Source: a bacterium
Lineage (GTDB): Bacteria; Caldisericota; Caldisericia; UBA6126
Direction of reading: 5' to 3'
Length of the DNA stretch: 64,000 bases
Assembly: GCA_021372585.1 (NCBI GenBank)
Contig: JAJFUD010000084.1
Location: forward strand, 39,316-103,315
Shown here: positions 1-11,600 of the stretch, in pieces
How positions within the stretch are numbered: the stretch's first letter is position 1
Layout of the letters: every line of letters starts with the position of its first letter
The notes under the pieces: model-generated
Told to the model about the DNA's origin: nothing
The model's input: only the letters and a program-made list of their open reading frames with translations
Database searches by the model: none
Translations under genes and position numbers: made by a program

Positions 1-41
1 TGATTACGAATCAGCTGCTCTACCAACTGAGCTACATCGGC
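1..41 (-). tRNA. tRNA-Thr (CGT anticodon), 3' part outside the window
   Basis: On the minus strand the sequence opens with the acceptor arm GCCGATG, then TA, a D arm with GCTC/GAGC, and an anticodon arm whose 7-base loop TTCGTAA carries CGT, reading threonine ACG codons. The window begins just after the anticodon loop, so the variable, T and 3' acceptor arms are missing. A second tRNA lies 23 bases upstream of it on the same strand, so the two are probably co-transcribed. Confidence 0.85.
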
Positions 42-64
42 GAACCAGCATCAAAGAAATCCTA

Positions 65-136
65 TGGGCGGAACAGGATTCGAACCTGTGACCCCTTCCG
101 TGTGAGGGAAGTGCTCTACCGCTGAGCCATCCGCCC
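65..136 (-). tRNA. tRNA-Val (CAC anticodon)
   Basis: A complete cloverleaf can be folded on the minus strand: acceptor GGGCGGA pairs with TCCGCCC, D arm GCTC/GAGC, anticodon stem CTTCC/GGAAG around loop CTCACAC (anticodon CAC, valine GTG codons), and a T arm with GGTTCGAATCC. The discriminator base is A. The bases that follow are not CCA, so the 3' CCA must be added after transcription. Confidence 0.92.
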
Positions 137-177
137 ATCTTTTTGCATTATGATTCATTATAAACACCCACTAATGA

Positions 178-204
178 TTGTCAAAGCAATTAATTAAGTA
201 TAAT
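178..204 (+). promoter_or_regulatory. candidate promoter of hppA
   Basis: TTGTCA at 178-183 and a perfect TATAAT at 199-204 lie 41 bases upstream of the pyrophosphatase start. The 15-base spacer is shorter than the ideal 17, so the -10 element is the stronger part of this call. A GGATGAGGAGA ribosome binding site follows just before the ATG. Confidence 0.45.
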
Positions 205-244
205 AGTTATGTTTTCTGAATCACCCGAAGGATGAGGAGACCAT

Positions 245-2242
245 ATGATCAGTATAGTGGCTTGTTTATCAGTAGGTTTACTCGGAATTTTTTTAGTTTG
301 GCTCTCTTCCCTGGAAATTTATAGAATGCCCGCCACGCCAGCTATAACTAAAATCGGTCTAATTATTCAAAAAGGCGCTTTCGCCTTTTTGAAACGGCAA
401 TATAAGTTAATTGTTCCCTTTATCTTGGGAATCGGCCTGATCACCTATTTTTTGTTCGGTAAAGGATTTGTCTTTTTTTATTTGTTAGGCTCTTTCTTTT
501 CGTTACTCAGTGGTTTTATCGGAATGGTGATCGCTACCAATGCCAATTATAAGACCACGGAAGCGGCGAAAATATCTTTGAATAAAGCCCTGTATGTTGC
601 TTTCACGGGCGGTTCCGGTATGGGTATGATCACTTGCTCATTAGGCATGATCGGTATCGCTTTAGCAGGATTGGTCTCTCTGCTTTGGACAAAAGCCTCC
701 CCCGCTTCCTATATTATCGGCTTCTCGTTAGGAGCTTCCACTGTCGCCCTTTTTGCCAGAGTCGGCGGAGGTATCTATACAAAAGCAGCTGATGTCGGTG
801 CTGATTTAGTCGGAAAAACGGAGGCAAAAATTCCGGAAGATGATCCAAGGAATCCCGCAGTGATAGCGGATAATGTCGGTGATAATGTCGGCGATGTCGC
901 CGGAATGGGAGCAGATTTATTTGAATCTTACGTTGGCGCCATCTATGGATGTGTCGCATTAATCGGTATTCTCTTTCCGGATAAGCTTGAGTTATATTTT
1001 TCTTTTATCCTCTATCTGATCTGTATCGGTTTTCTCAGCTCAATATTCGTCATTCAACTATGCAAAGTGCTCTCTTCACATCAAAAACTCCAGCCAAAAC
1101 ATCTGATCAAGAATATCGGACCGATTACTTCCGTGCTTAGCATTATGGGAACCTATGTTCTCTGCAGGATCTTTTTCAAGGATTACAACCTTTTCCTGGC
1201 GGTATCGGTTGGCATTGCCTGCGGATCCCTAATCGGTTTTATTACCGATTATTATACCTCTTCCAGACCAGTCACCCGAATCGCAAAAAATTCCAGCTCA
1301 GGGGCTGCCACTAATATCCTGAGCGGTTTCAGTCTTGGAATGGAAAGTACTGCATTGACCATTATTTTGATCAGTTTCTCTATCTGGTTTATGTTCCGGG
1401 TAGGCGGCATTTTTACGATCGCCTTGGGTGGATTGGGAATGCTGATCACACTTGCCTCAACCGTTTCGGTGGATGCCTACGGACCGATTTCGGACAATGC
1501 CGGAGGGATTGCAGAGTTATCCAAACAGCCAGATTATGTGAGAGAGAGGACCGATGTACTGGATTCCATTGGGAATACCACAGCCGCTATCGGGAAAGGA
1601 TTTTCCATTGGTTCTGCCGCTCTGACCGCTTTAACCTTGTTTAATACTTTTGCCAGTCTTGAGAAAGTACAAGCCCATCAAATGACTCTAAACCTCAATA
1701 ATCCAAATGTCATGATCGGTTTACTCATTGGAGGAATGTTGCCGTTTCTATTCTCAGCCATTACAATCAACGAGGTGACTAAAACTGCTGACCTCATGGT
1801 AAAAGAGGTAAGAAGGCAGTTTAAAACCATTATCGGTTTATTGGAAGGTAACGGAGAGGCAGATTATACAAAATGTATCGATATCGCAACCGCTGGTGCT
1901 ATGAAAGGAATCCTGGTCCCCACGCTGTTAGGAATCCTCCCGCCGTTTTTATTATTCTTTACCATTGGACTGGAAGGAATTGCCGGATTGCTAGCCGGCT
2001 CCCTGCTTTCCGGTGTGATGCTGGCTATTTTCATGTCGAATGCCGGAGGGGCCTGGGATAACGCAAAAAAACTGATAGAAACAGGTATGTATGGAGGAAA
2101 AGGTTCCCTTGCACACATTTCTGCAGTCACAGGAGACACGGTGGGAGATCCCTTAAAAGATACGGCTGGTCCTTCCCTGAATATTTTCATTAAATTGATC
2201 GCCATTGTCTCTCTGACCTTTATTCCCGTCTTATTGCATTAA
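245..2242 (+). CDS. hppA: membrane-bound ion-pumping inorganic pyrophosphatase, K+-dependent type
   Basis: This integral membrane enzyme hydrolyses pyrophosphate and pumps H+ or Na+ across the cytoplasmic membrane. At 665 residues it has family length and about 16 hydrophobic segments. The pyrophosphate/Mg site is intact: the DVGADLVGK block starts at residue 183 and is followed by the acidic stretch [21 protein letters not shown] second block near the C-terminus (DNAKK, then [17 protein letters not shown]) is also typical. In [10 protein letters not shown] (residues 443-452) the position that is Lys in K+-independent enzymes is Ala447, which by family knowledge indicates K+ dependence; whether Na+ or H+ is pumped cannot be decided here. 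The ATG follows a good GAGGAGA site. The next gene encodes a phosphofructokinase homologue, though separated by its own promoter. Confidence 0.96.
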   Translation: MISIVACLSVGLLGIFLVWLSSLEIYRMPATPAITKIGLIIQKGAFAFLKRQYKLIVPFILGIGLITYFLFGKGFVFFYLLGSFFSLLSGFIGMVIATNANYKTTEAAKISLNKALYVAFTGGSGMGMITCSLGMIGIALAGLVSLLWTKASPASYIIGFSLGASTVALFARVGGGIYTKAADVGADLVGKTEAKIPEDDPRNPAVIADNVGDNVGDVAGMGADLFESYVGAIYGCVALIGILFPDKLELYFSFILYLICIGFLSSIFVIQLCKVLSSHQKLQPKHLIKNIGPITSVLSIMGTYVLCRIFFKDYNLFLAVSVGIACGSLIGFITDYYTSSRPVTRIAKNSSSGAATNILSGFSLGMESTALTIILISFSIWFMFRVGGIFTIALGGLGMLITLASTVSVDAYGPISDNAGGIAELSKQPDYVRERTDVLDSIGNTTAAIGKGFSIGSAALTALTLFNTFASLEKVQAHQMTLNLNNPNVMIGLLIGGMLPFLFSAITINEVTKTADLMVKEVRRQFKTIIGLLEGNGEADYTKCIDIATAGAMKGILVPTLLGILPPFLLFFTIGLEGIAGLLAGSLLSGVMLAIFMSNAGGAWDNAKKLIETGMYGGKGSLAHISAVTGDTVGDPLKDTAGPSLNIFIKLIAIVSLTFIPVLLH

Positions 2243-2349
2243 ACAGACCGGCTCTTCAACCGCTGTAAGATCTCCTCAAAATCAGGCAATTCCTTCCAAA
2301 CCAATGGGGGAAGTGATGTTAGTTCGTTTATAATTGTATATGAAAAGCT

Positions 2350-2378
2350 TTCACAGCACGTAATTTTTCATGTATAAT
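2350..2378 (+). promoter_or_regulatory. candidate sigma-70-type promoter of the phosphofructokinase-like gene
   Basis: TTCACA at 2350-2355 and perfect TATAAT at 2373-2378 are separated by 17 bases, the ideal spacing. The GTG start of the next gene is 29 bases beyond the -10 box, leaving room for a short leader with an AAAGGGG ribosome binding site. Confidence 0.6.
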
Positions 2379-2407
2379 GGATACAAAAGAACCAAAAGGG
2401 GTGCAGC

Positions 2408-3409
2408 GTGAGAAGAATCGGCATTTTAACAGCCGGCAGAGATGCTCCGGGTATGAATGCAATCATTCGGTCCGTTGCAAGGACTGCCTTTGATCATAAT
2501 TATGAGGTGATGGGTTTTCGAAATGGCTTCGACGGTTTCATGCAGAATGACGCTTTTGTCATGAACAAAAGCGATGTTTCCGGTATTCTTCATCTCGGCG
2601 GCACTATACTAGGGACATCGACCGGTAATCCATTTACATCCGATCAAGCCATCCAACAAGTCAAAACAAATATCCGGGATCTTTCCATCACCAATCTTGT
2701 CATCATAGGCGCTTTTAAATATATGCAACGGGCAGCTATTCTATCGGAAGCCGGGATACCACTCCTGGGCATTCCTGCTTCCATCGATAACAATATCCCG
2801 TTTACGGATTTTTCTGTTGGTTTTTTAACCGCCGCAGATTTTGTAGCTTCATCCCTTGACAGGCTTCATGACACTGCTAACGCTCACCACCGGATTTTTC
2901 TTGTCGAAGTCATGGGAGGAGGCGCCGGTTGGATTGGTATCATAGGGGGTATGACCGGTGGAGCAGATCTCATCCTGGTACCGGAACAAGTTTTTACAGT
3001 GGAGGGCATCATCCAACATATCGAAAATCGCAGATCCAGTGGAAAGAATTTTTCCATCATTGTCATTAGCGATCAAGTGAAAATACCCGTTGAATTGCAA
3101 AAAAAGGTGGAAGCTTCTCCAAATCAGTACTTTCTGGATATCCTCATGAATGAGTTGTGTTTCAAAGGAAATCTTGAAGTAAGGAAACTCGTCCTGGGGC
3201 ATCTTCAAAGAGGCGGGTCTCCCAATGTAGCGGATAGGCTTTTGGCTACGATGATGGGTTATTTTGCGGTTGAGAATATCCGGAACGGAGTGACCGGAAA
3301 AATGATTACTTACTCGAAAGGGGTTTTAGGCACAATGGATATCACTGCCATTCAGCAACCAAAAGAAGTAAGTTCTGATATGATTGCTTTAGCCAAGATT
3401 TTTTATTAA
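2408..3409 (+). CDS. phosphofructokinase-family protein lacking the nucleotide/PPi site, probable pseudoenzyme
   Basis: The 333-residue protein aligns without gaps to bacterial 6-phosphofructokinase over the active site, so E. coli numbering can be used directly. The fructose-6-phosphate side looks preserved: Asp127, Arg162, Met169, and the GHLQRGGSP block (roughly residues 258-266). The phosphoryl-donor side is not: the GGDGS motif at 101-105 is GAFKY (Mg-binding Asp103 is Phe, specificity residue 104 is Lys), Arg72 is Thr, Asp129 is Asn, Arg171 is Gly, and the N-terminal GGDAPG is GRDAPG. Neither the ATP-type (Gly104) nor the PPi-type (Asp104) signature is present. It may be a regulatory or sugar-phosphate-binding protein rather than a glycolytic kinase. 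The start is GTG. It is followed 20 bases later by the transketolase subunit, so it is probably in the same operon. Confidence 0.8.
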   Translation: MRRIGILTAGRDAPGMNAIIRSVARTAFDHNYEVMGFRNGFDGFMQNDAFVMNKSDVSGILHLGGTILGTSTGNPFTSDQAIQQVKTNIRDLSITNLVIIGAFKYMQRAAILSEAGIPLLGIPASIDNNIPFTDFSVGFLTAADFVASSLDRLHDTANAHHRIFLVEVMGGGAGWIGIIGGMTGGADLILVPEQVFTVEGIIQHIENRRSSGKNFSIIVISDQVKIPVELQKKVEASPNQYFLDILMNELCFKGNLEVRKLVLGHLQRGGSPNVADRLLATMMGYFAVENIRNGVTGKMITYSKGVLGTMDITAIQQPKEVSSDMIALAKIFY

Positions 3410-3429
3410 TTCCAAAAAAGGAGATATCA

Positions 3430-4380
3430 ATGTCTATACCAAGAGAAACAAAAGCAACCCGGTTTGGTTATTCTGATGGTTTGCTCGAACTATTAAAAGA
3501 AAATAAGAACGTCATGGTGCTAGACGCCGATCTGTCGAAATCCACCACTACCAATCGCATCAAGGACGCTTTCCCCGATCATTTTGTGAATGTCGGTATC
3601 GCAGAACAGAACATGCTTGGGATCGCAGCCGGCCTATCTCTTGGAGGATATGTCTCCTACGTTTCCACTTACGGCGTGTTTGTAGCCGGTAGAGCTTTCG
3701 ACCAAATCAGAACTACGATCTGTTATTCAAAATTAAATGTCAAAATCGGTGGTGCGCATGGCGGCATATCTGTCGGACCGGATGGCGCCACCCACCAAGC
3801 GCTGGAAGAGATCTCAATAATGCGCGCGATACCGGAAATGAAAGTGATCGTTCCCTGTGATGTACATCAAACCAAGAAAGCCACTATCGCTGCTTTTCAT
3901 ATACCCGGACCTGTTTATATACGGTTCGGGAGAGAACCCATTCCCATTATCACCGAAGAAAGTACTCCTTTTGAATTTGGTAAAGCGGAAGTATTCAAGC
4001 AGGGAAAAGATATTAGCCTCTTTGCTTGCGGAGTAATGGTTTATGAGGCGTTAATGGCTGCGGAAAAACTTGAAAAAGAGGGCATCAGCGCTAATGTAGT
4101 CAATTTTCACACTATCAAACCTTTAGACGCAGAAGCAGTGATACGGTTTGCTTCTCAGACAGGGGCTGTGGTCACCGCTGAAGAACACCAACTGTTTGGC
4201 GGATTTGGATCTGCTATTGCTGAAGTATTAGTACAGAACCATCCAGTACCGGTTGAGATGGTGGGTATTGAGGATACTTTTGGGGAATCAGGCAGTCCGG
4301 ACCAGTTGATGGCGGCCTATCACCTAACCAGTCAGGATATCTACCAAAAAGCCAAGCGGGTGTTGACCAGAAAAAAGTAA
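3430..4380 (+). CDS. transketolase, C-terminal subunit
   Basis: This is the second half of a split transketolase: pyrimidine-binding domain (about residues 10-170) with the catalytic-type Glu in NVGIAEQNMLGIAAG, then the C-terminal transketolase domain (about 180-310). It needs the N-terminal thiamine-diphosphate subunit, which in this window is about 13 kb away (17356-18276) instead of adjacent. Together they transfer two-carbon ketol units in the non-oxidative pentose phosphate pathway. The length of 316 residues is normal for this half. GGAGATATCA precedes the ATG. A 1-deoxyxylulose-5-phosphate synthase fragment is less likely given the matching transketolase N-half. Confidence 0.93.
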   Translation: MSIPRETKATRFGYSDGLLELLKENKNVMVLDADLSKSTTTNRIKDAFPDHFVNVGIAEQNMLGIAAGLSLGGYVSYVSTYGVFVAGRAFDQIRTTICYSKLNVKIGGAHGGISVGPDGATHQALEEISIMRAIPEMKVIVPCDVHQTKKATIAAFHIPGPVYIRFGREPIPIITEESTPFEFGKAEVFKQGKDISLFACGVMVYEALMAAEKLEKEGISANVVNFHTIKPLDAEAVIRFASQTGAVVTAEEHQLFGGFGSAIAEVLVQNHPVPVEMVGIEDTFGESGSPDQLMAAYHLTSQDIYQKAKRVLTRKK

Positions 4381-4387
4381 TCAATCC

Positions 4388-5185
4388 ATGAAGTTAGCGA
4401 ACCGGTATCTTCAAACAGCGAATGCTGTATTTATCTGTTTATGGATACTATCTTTTCCCTTCTCTGTTTGGATAGCCATCGGCTTTGTATCATGGTTCTT
4501 GCCCTATAACACAGTTTGGATCAGTTATATCCAACATCATACCCTCCTTTATCTCCTGATTGGTTGCCTTTTACATTTGCTAACGATGATTAGTCAGCAA
4601 CAAGTGCTTTTTATCCGTGATATTCCCTCTAATCCTCACACAAACCTGACATTCAGTACTTTTATCCGAAAAACCGGGTGGCTTTTCACTTGGCATATCC
4701 CTTATTATATCTTTACAGCCACCATCCTATATTATCGATATCAGACCCTATCGATATTCCGAAACTTTATTTCGCTTCCCATGATATTCTCTATCCTGAT
4801 AACGCTTGTTCTCCTTCTTGCAATTACCTTTCTGTTTTCTGCTCATTGGATTGGAATCAGTTTCCTGTTCAGACATCCAGTGAAATCAAATGGCTTTTTC
4901 CTGTTCTCCGTTTATAAACAATCAGTGAAAACCTTGTTTTCGCATTTTCCTGTTTGGGGAATGGCTTATTTGCTTATGGTTGGCTTATCTCTTCTGATAA
5001 TGCTTGTTCTTTGGAGTTACTGGACCATATGGAATGTACTACTGGCAAAACCTACCTGGGATCTTTTTTATCCGGAAGGCTGGTTATGGTCTTTTACGTT
5101 TACTTGCATCGGGATCGAAAGCTTTTTCTTCCCTTTACTTGCCATCGCTTCTGCGGAAAGTAATCAACCGTATCCGAATGCCTGA
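4388..5185 (+). CDS. polytopic membrane protein of unknown function
   Basis: I do not recognise a family. The 265 residues contain about six hydrophobic segments, near residues 12-36, 48-66, 98-118, 128-152, 193-213 and 233-255, with a rather aromatic composition (many Phe, Tyr, Trp) and few charged residues. The start is 8 bases after the transketolase stop, without a convincing ribosome binding site, which suggests translational coupling in the same operon. The spacing, length and membrane character support a real gene, but nothing in the sequence indicates a substrate. Confidence 0.65.
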   Translation: MKLANRYLQTANAVFICLWILSFPFSVWIAIGFVSWFLPYNTVWISYIQHHTLLYLLIGCLLHLLTMISQQQVLFIRDIPSNPHTNLTFSTFIRKTGWLFTWHIPYYIFTATILYYRYQTLSIFRNFISLPMIFSILITLVLLLAITFLFSAHWIGISFLFRHPVKSNGFFLFSVYKQSVKTLFSHFPVWGMAYLLMVGLSLLIMLVLWSYWTIWNVLLAKPTWDLFYPEGWLWSFTFTCIGIESFFFPLLAIASAESNQPYPNA

Positions 5186-5187
5186 TC

Positions 5188-7552
<2,365 letters not shown>

Positions 7553-7560
7553 ACCTGAGT

Positions 7561-7614
7561 ACAGCCAATAAAAAACCCCATGAGAAGTTTCTCATGGGGT
7601 TTTTTATTGGCTGT
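7561..7614. terminator. bidirectional rho-independent terminator between ligA and a convergent gene
   Basis: A perfect inverted repeat with 25-base arms (7561-7585 and 7590-7614) and a 4-base loop AGTT. The core is CCCCATGAGA/TCTCATGGGG flanked by A and T runs, so it provides a GC stem plus U-tract on either strand. It sits exactly between the convergent stop codons of ligA and the 862-residue secreted protein. Confidence 0.95.
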
Positions 7615-7619
7615 AGAGT

Positions 7620-10208
7620 TTATTGGGGAGCGGGGAAAGTAATGGTGATGGTTTGTGTTTTACCATCCCAATCCACTTTGGCTCCTAAATTCTCAGATAC
7701 AAACCGTAACGGGACCAATGTTCTCCCTTGAATGATCATCGCGGGAAGATCCAGAATAACCGGTTGACCGTTTACTTTCGCCGTAGTACGGTTAATAAAA
7801 ATCTCAATCAGCTTCCCATACAAATTAACCGTTACTTTCTGTTCTTCTTTCACATAATCTACTTCAGCGCCGAATGATTCGCTGACAAAACGGATGGGGA
7901 CAAGCGTTCTCCCTTTTTGTATCATGGGCGGTACATCCAATTTGACTATATCACCATTGACTTCAGCATCTTTTTTACCAATCACCAGAATGATCAATTT
8001 CCTGTCCGGGTACACCAGATGCATTTCGATAGAAGTGATATTGCCGATTTTATCCTTCGCTTCGACTATAAACTTATTGACGCCCTTTTCTAAAATAACC
8101 ATCTTTGCAAAGCTGCCGTTTGGCGCTATCGGAACTATCTCTCCATTCACGCTGATCTCCGCTTCTTTATCGTCTGTCTGTCCCATAATATAGGCAGAAG
8201 CCTCTGTGTACAGGCTGTAATCTTCCGTGGTCAGCGTTAAAAGAGGGGCTTTGGTATCGAGGTAAATCACTAAAGCCGCTGTGGCTTGGTTGGGAATATC
8301 ATCCGCTGTTTCATAGGTAATCTCATTTTTCCCTTCCTGAAGTGTAAGTGAAAACTCAAACAAACCATCGGCATCCACCTCTGCTTCTTGTCCATTGATC
8401 TTCACCATTGCCATAGGTTCAGTCTTCCCTTTTAAGACCAGTTCTGTCTGATTGGTGTACCAATCCTCGCCAATCTTGACAAATCCAGAATAATCCCACT
8501 CCACTTTAGGGGCTTGCGTATCAATGACTTTAAAAGTGACAGGGATGGTTTTGTTCCCTCCATTCCCTGTAAAAATCACTTTGCCAAAGTATTCTTCCAC
8601 CAGTAAACCGGTTGTATCGACTGTTAAAATAATCTCATTCGTATTGTCATCCACGGTATCTGTACTAAGTTTCATCCAGGGATCTGAAACCGTAACGTTT
8701 TCTACCAGCCCTTCTATACCGATATTTTTCACCAGAATTTTTACTTCTCTCTTAGTCGCTCTCTCTATCTTACCTAAATCAATTTTGTCTGGAGATACGG
8801 ATAAAATTGGTGTTTCCGATTTATAAGAATAAATCGATTTCCTTCCGCTAATGAAGATATAATTGCCGTAGATAGAAATATGTTTGATTTGCTCTTCAAA
8901 TGTTTCATCCCAGACCTTTTTTCCTTTTGCTTCCAGGTCATACATTTGCACCTTTGATCCGGTTAATGAATTATTCTCAACAACAGAAGCAGCGGAAATT
9001 ACATATTGATCTGTACAGGCTATAACAGAACCCTGACTTAAATCCGCTACTTTTTTTGACCAAGCTTTTTTCCCATTCTCTTTATTGATAGCATACAAAG
9101 TACCATCCTGCGAAACAAAAAAGACAAAACTTTCATTATAGATTGGTGTAGTCCAATAAGTAATACCGGAAGTTGAATACTCCCATTCAACAGATCCTGA
9201 ATCCTTCTCTATCGCATATAGTTTAATATCGGCACTATTACCCTCCACATTGGTAAAACAGAAATAAGCATATTCCTCATCAACACAAATACCTCCGGAC
9301 AATCGGGTATTTTCACTGTCTCCTGTGTTTTCCCAGATTGTATCTCCAGATTCGGCATCAATCGCATAGCCATGAACTGGATTCCCAAAACGGACCATGC
9401 CGCCTTCGCCAAGCTTAAAGCCAGACGTACTGGCAAACACAATATCATCTTTGACTACCGGAGGGCTATCCCATTCAAAATACCAGGCACCATCGAGCTC
9501 TGCTTCCCACAATATTTCTCCTTCAGATTCAGCATCTAATTTGGTGACCATCGAGCCATCATCCGCTACAGTATAGGCTACACCATCAATCGTTTCTGAT
9601 ATTTCCTTAAAAAATATGGACTTTACATAAACGCCGCCATTCTCATATACCAGGCCTCCCGATAAGGTTCCCTGGACACCTGCTTGCCATATTTCTTCTC
9701 CGCTTTCAAGAGAAAGCGCGGTAACCTTTGATGTCCCCCTTGCCTGAGGGCCTTCTTTTATAAACATCTTGTTCTTGCCTGTAGCAACGTATAATACATC
9801 ATTTTCTACGTCGATATATGGCGCCACGCTCCAAGCATAACCACCGTCTAATTCAGTACGCCATAATTCCTCGTTATCTTCAATATTGATGGCAATCACT
9901 TCAGAGGTATCATTCTGAGTATTAGGCATATATTGGGTATAAAGAATACCGTTATATACAGCTGTACCACCGCTGAGAAATGACCGCGAGCCTCCTTCAG
10001 CTTCAAATGGCCAATTATCTGTCTCCACCAAAGGCGCTTTCAGCATGGATTTTGAATAACAAGAACCATTTTGATCATGCCCGTATCCAATCCACGGATC
10101 ATTTCCAAGTAAATCTGCCTCATTCTCTGCGCTGAATCCAGTTAAGGAAAAAGATAAACATCCTGTAAAAATCATTAACACTAACAATACTCCGCATACT
10201 CTTTTCAT
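7620..10208 (-). CDS. secreted PQQ-type beta-propeller protein with Ig-like domains and C-terminal copper-amine-oxidase-N-like module
   Basis: The 862-residue protein has an N-terminal export signal with hydrophobic core (LLVLMIFTG); the Cys at 17 could make it a lipoprotein, but the lipobox is poor and cleavage after GFSA is equally possible. Residues about 40-480 form PQQ/quinoprotein-like propeller blades (repeated YAINKENGKKAW-type motifs); 490-580 resembles a BACON/ASH-type beta domain; 590-740 holds two Ig-like domains with the GKTEP...VNG pattern; and about 745-862 holds two copies of the module with GRTLVP[IL]RF and GA.VDW signatures. The same C-terminal module occurs on three other exported proteins here. 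Its likely place is the cell surface; no enzyme activity is indicated. Confidence 0.85.
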   Translation of the reverse strand: MKRVCGVLLVLMIFTGCLSFSLTGFSAENEADLLGNDPWIGYGHDQNGSCYSKSMLKAPLVETDNWPFEAEGGSRSFLSGGTAVYNGILYTQYMPNTQNDTSEVIAINIEDNEELWRTELDGGYAWSVAPYIDVENDVLYVATGKNKMFIKEGPQARGTSKVTALSLESGEEIWQAGVQGTLSGGLVYENGGVYVKSIFFKEISETIDGVAYTVADDGSMVTKLDAESEGEILWEAELDGAWYFEWDSPPVVKDDIVFASTSGFKLGEGGMVRFGNPVHGYAIDAESGDTIWENTGDSENTRLSGGICVDEEYAYFCFTNVEGNSADIKLYAIEKDSGSVEWEYSTSGITYWTTPIYNESFVFFVSQDGTLYAINKENGKKAWSKKVADLSQGSVIACTDQYVISAASVVENNSLTGSKVQMYDLEAKGKKVWDETFEEQIKHISIYGNYIFISGRKSIYSYKSETPILSVSPDKIDLGKIERATKREVKILVKNIGIEGLVENVTVSDPWMKLSTDTVDDNTNEIILTVDTTGLLVEEYFGKVIFTGNGGNKTIPVTFKVIDTQAPKVEWDYSGFVKIGEDWYTNQTELVLKGKTEPMAMVKINGQEAEVDADGLFEFSLTLQEGKNEITYETADDIPNQATAALVIYLDTKAPLLTLTTEDYSLYTEASAYIMGQTDDKEAEISVNGEIVPIAPNGSFAKMVILEKGVNKFIVEAKDKIGNITSIEMHLVYPDRKLIILVIGKKDAEVNGDIVKLDVPPMIQKGRTLVPIRFVSESFGAEVDYVKEEQKVTVNLYGKLIEIFINRTTAKVNGQPVILDLPAMIIQGRTLVPLRFVSENLGAKVDWDGKTQTITITFPAPQ

Positions 10209-10281
10209 GTTTCCTCCTCGTAATACAACAAACCCGATGCTGTTTTTTCTCTTTCTACTACGACTTTTTAAAAATAACTTT

Positions 10282-10707
10282 TTATTTACTCTTTATATCA
10301 TCCACTTTTAAGGTTGTTTTTTGATCAACGGGTAAGTGTGGTTTATCCTCTTTTTTTGGGTGCATCACACTGGATCCTTCGAAAATGGCATTCTCTTCAA
10401 TCACCAATTTTCCAGCATGAATTTCTCCCACTAATTTCCCGGTATTATGAATCTCCAACTTACCGGTGCAGTCGACATTTCCATGAACCTCACCAATCAA
10501 TACCAGGTTCCGGACCTTAATGGAGGCTTCGATTAATGCGCCTTCTCCAATAATCAGGTCTGCATTTCCCTCGATCTGTCCTTTAAAATTACCGTCTATC
10601 CGGATATTGCCATCTACTAAAAACTTCCCATCGATAAAAGTCCCTTTCCCTAAAAAAGAGGTAGATCCATTTTTTTGAGGGGCTTCTGGTTTATTTCCAA
10701 ATGCCAT
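10282..10707 (-). CDS. bactofilin (polymer-forming cytoskeletal protein)
   Basis: Bactofilins self-assemble into non-polar filaments built from right-handed beta-helical subunits and often recruit cell-wall enzymes. This 141-residue protein has the characteristic core (about residues 18-115) of short repeats rich in Gly, Ile and Val, such as GNIRIDGNFKGQIEGNADLIIGEG-like turns, flanked by disordered polar tails. AAGGAGA lies upstream of the ATG. It directly follows two M23-family genes on the same strand, a linkage known from bactofilin-peptidase pairs that shape the envelope. Confidence 0.92.
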   Translation of the reverse strand: MAFGNKPEAPQKNGSTSFLGKGTFIDGKFLVDGNIRIDGNFKGQIEGNADLIIGEGALIEASIKVRNLVLIGEVHGNVDCTGKLEIHNTGKLVGEIHAGKLVIEENAIFEGSSVMHPKKEDKPHLPVDQKTTLKVDDIKSK

Positions 10708-10721
10708 GATGATTCTCCTTA

Positions 10722-11600
10722 TTACTTTGGTTGAATATAGATTCTGTCTATCTGTACTTGATATCCCATGATATTTAGACTGGATCCGGGTAATACACCA
10801 ACATAGGCGATCACCTGGCCTTTTTTGACCTGTTGGTGTAAAGTAACAGTCGGTTTATCACAAAAATGGTAACAAGTTTTGATGCTTTTGTTATTGTTGG
10901 GATTTTGGTGGGCTATCTGGATCAGGTATCCCTTTTCTGTTTGTTCTATTGCAACTACTTTTCCGGAAGCAGTAGCATGTATAGGGGTACCAGCCGGCGC
11001 TTTTAGTATCACACACGGTCCGGTGAGGATAGAGTGTTGTGTGAGTACCTTTCCTTCCAAGGGATATCCGGATGGAGTCACATCCATCAAAGCTCTGTAT
11101 GTTTTTTGCCTTTCAGCAAATTCTTTAATAATAGTCTCTTTGTCTTTCATCAAAACGTCTTGTTCTTGAGTTGAGGCATTATGGGAGGCGTCATAAGCTT
11201 TGGCGTGCTTTCGGAAAAAGTCAGGAAAGGTCAGCGTTGAATAATCCAGACTAAGACTGGCAGAAGCGTCTTTATCCAATTGTTTGGCCTGAGATATGAA
11301 CTTGTCTAACGCATCAGATTCCATCTTAATTCTGGCTAACTCCCTTTTAATCTGCACACCGTCAAGAGAGATCTGATTCATGGAGAGATTGGTGACAGTA
11401 TTATCGTTTAACAAAGAAAATAGTTTGTGGGAATAAAGTTTGTATTGATAATACCCTACCCCATAAGCTGTTAAAATCATGATCAACACAGACAATCCTA
11501 TCCATTGAGTGTGTTTATAAAGTAAAAACTGAAATGTTCTTCCTTTAGAATGAGGAACAATGAGAATTTTGCCGATGGTTTTCACTTTACTTCTGTTCAT
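10722..11600 (-). CDS. degenerate M23-like protein, membrane anchored, lacking zinc ligands
   Basis: The 292-residue protein has a single N-terminal membrane segment (about residues 30-52), a coiled-coil-like central region, and a C-terminal LytM/M23 fold (about 180-290). Compared with the upstream paralogue, the zinc ligands are lost: the HxxxD block is replaced by GPCVI and the HxH block by residues without His; only the middle His (CYHF) is kept. It is therefore probably a non-enzymatic partner or activator, as known for EnvC/NlpD-type LytM proteins. Both M23 proteins share the N-terminal pattern I.[FV][IV]P...GRT. Its ATG overlaps the upstream stop by one base, indicating coupled translation. 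Confidence 0.85.
   Translation of the reverse strand: MNRSKVKTIGKILIVPHSKGRTFQFLLYKHTQWIGLSVLIMILTAYGVGYYQYKLYSHKLFSLLNDNTVTNLSMNQISLDGVQIKRELARIKMESDALDKFISQAKQLDKDASASLSLDYSTLTFPDFFRKHAKAYDASHNASTQEQDVLMKDKETIIKEFAERQKTYRALMDVTPSGYPLEGKVLTQHSILTGPCVILKAPAGTPIHATASGKVVAIEQTEKGYLIQIAHQNPNNNKSIKTCYHFCDKPTVTLHQQVKKGQVIAYVGVLPGSSLNIMGYQVQIDRIYIQPK

Noticed and set aside
2240..2365. A minus-strand frame ending in LQRLKSRSV that reads like the C-terminus of a protein
   Set aside because: It is about 40 codons, has no start codon or ribosome binding site, and overlaps the promoter of the next gene; at most a gene remnant.
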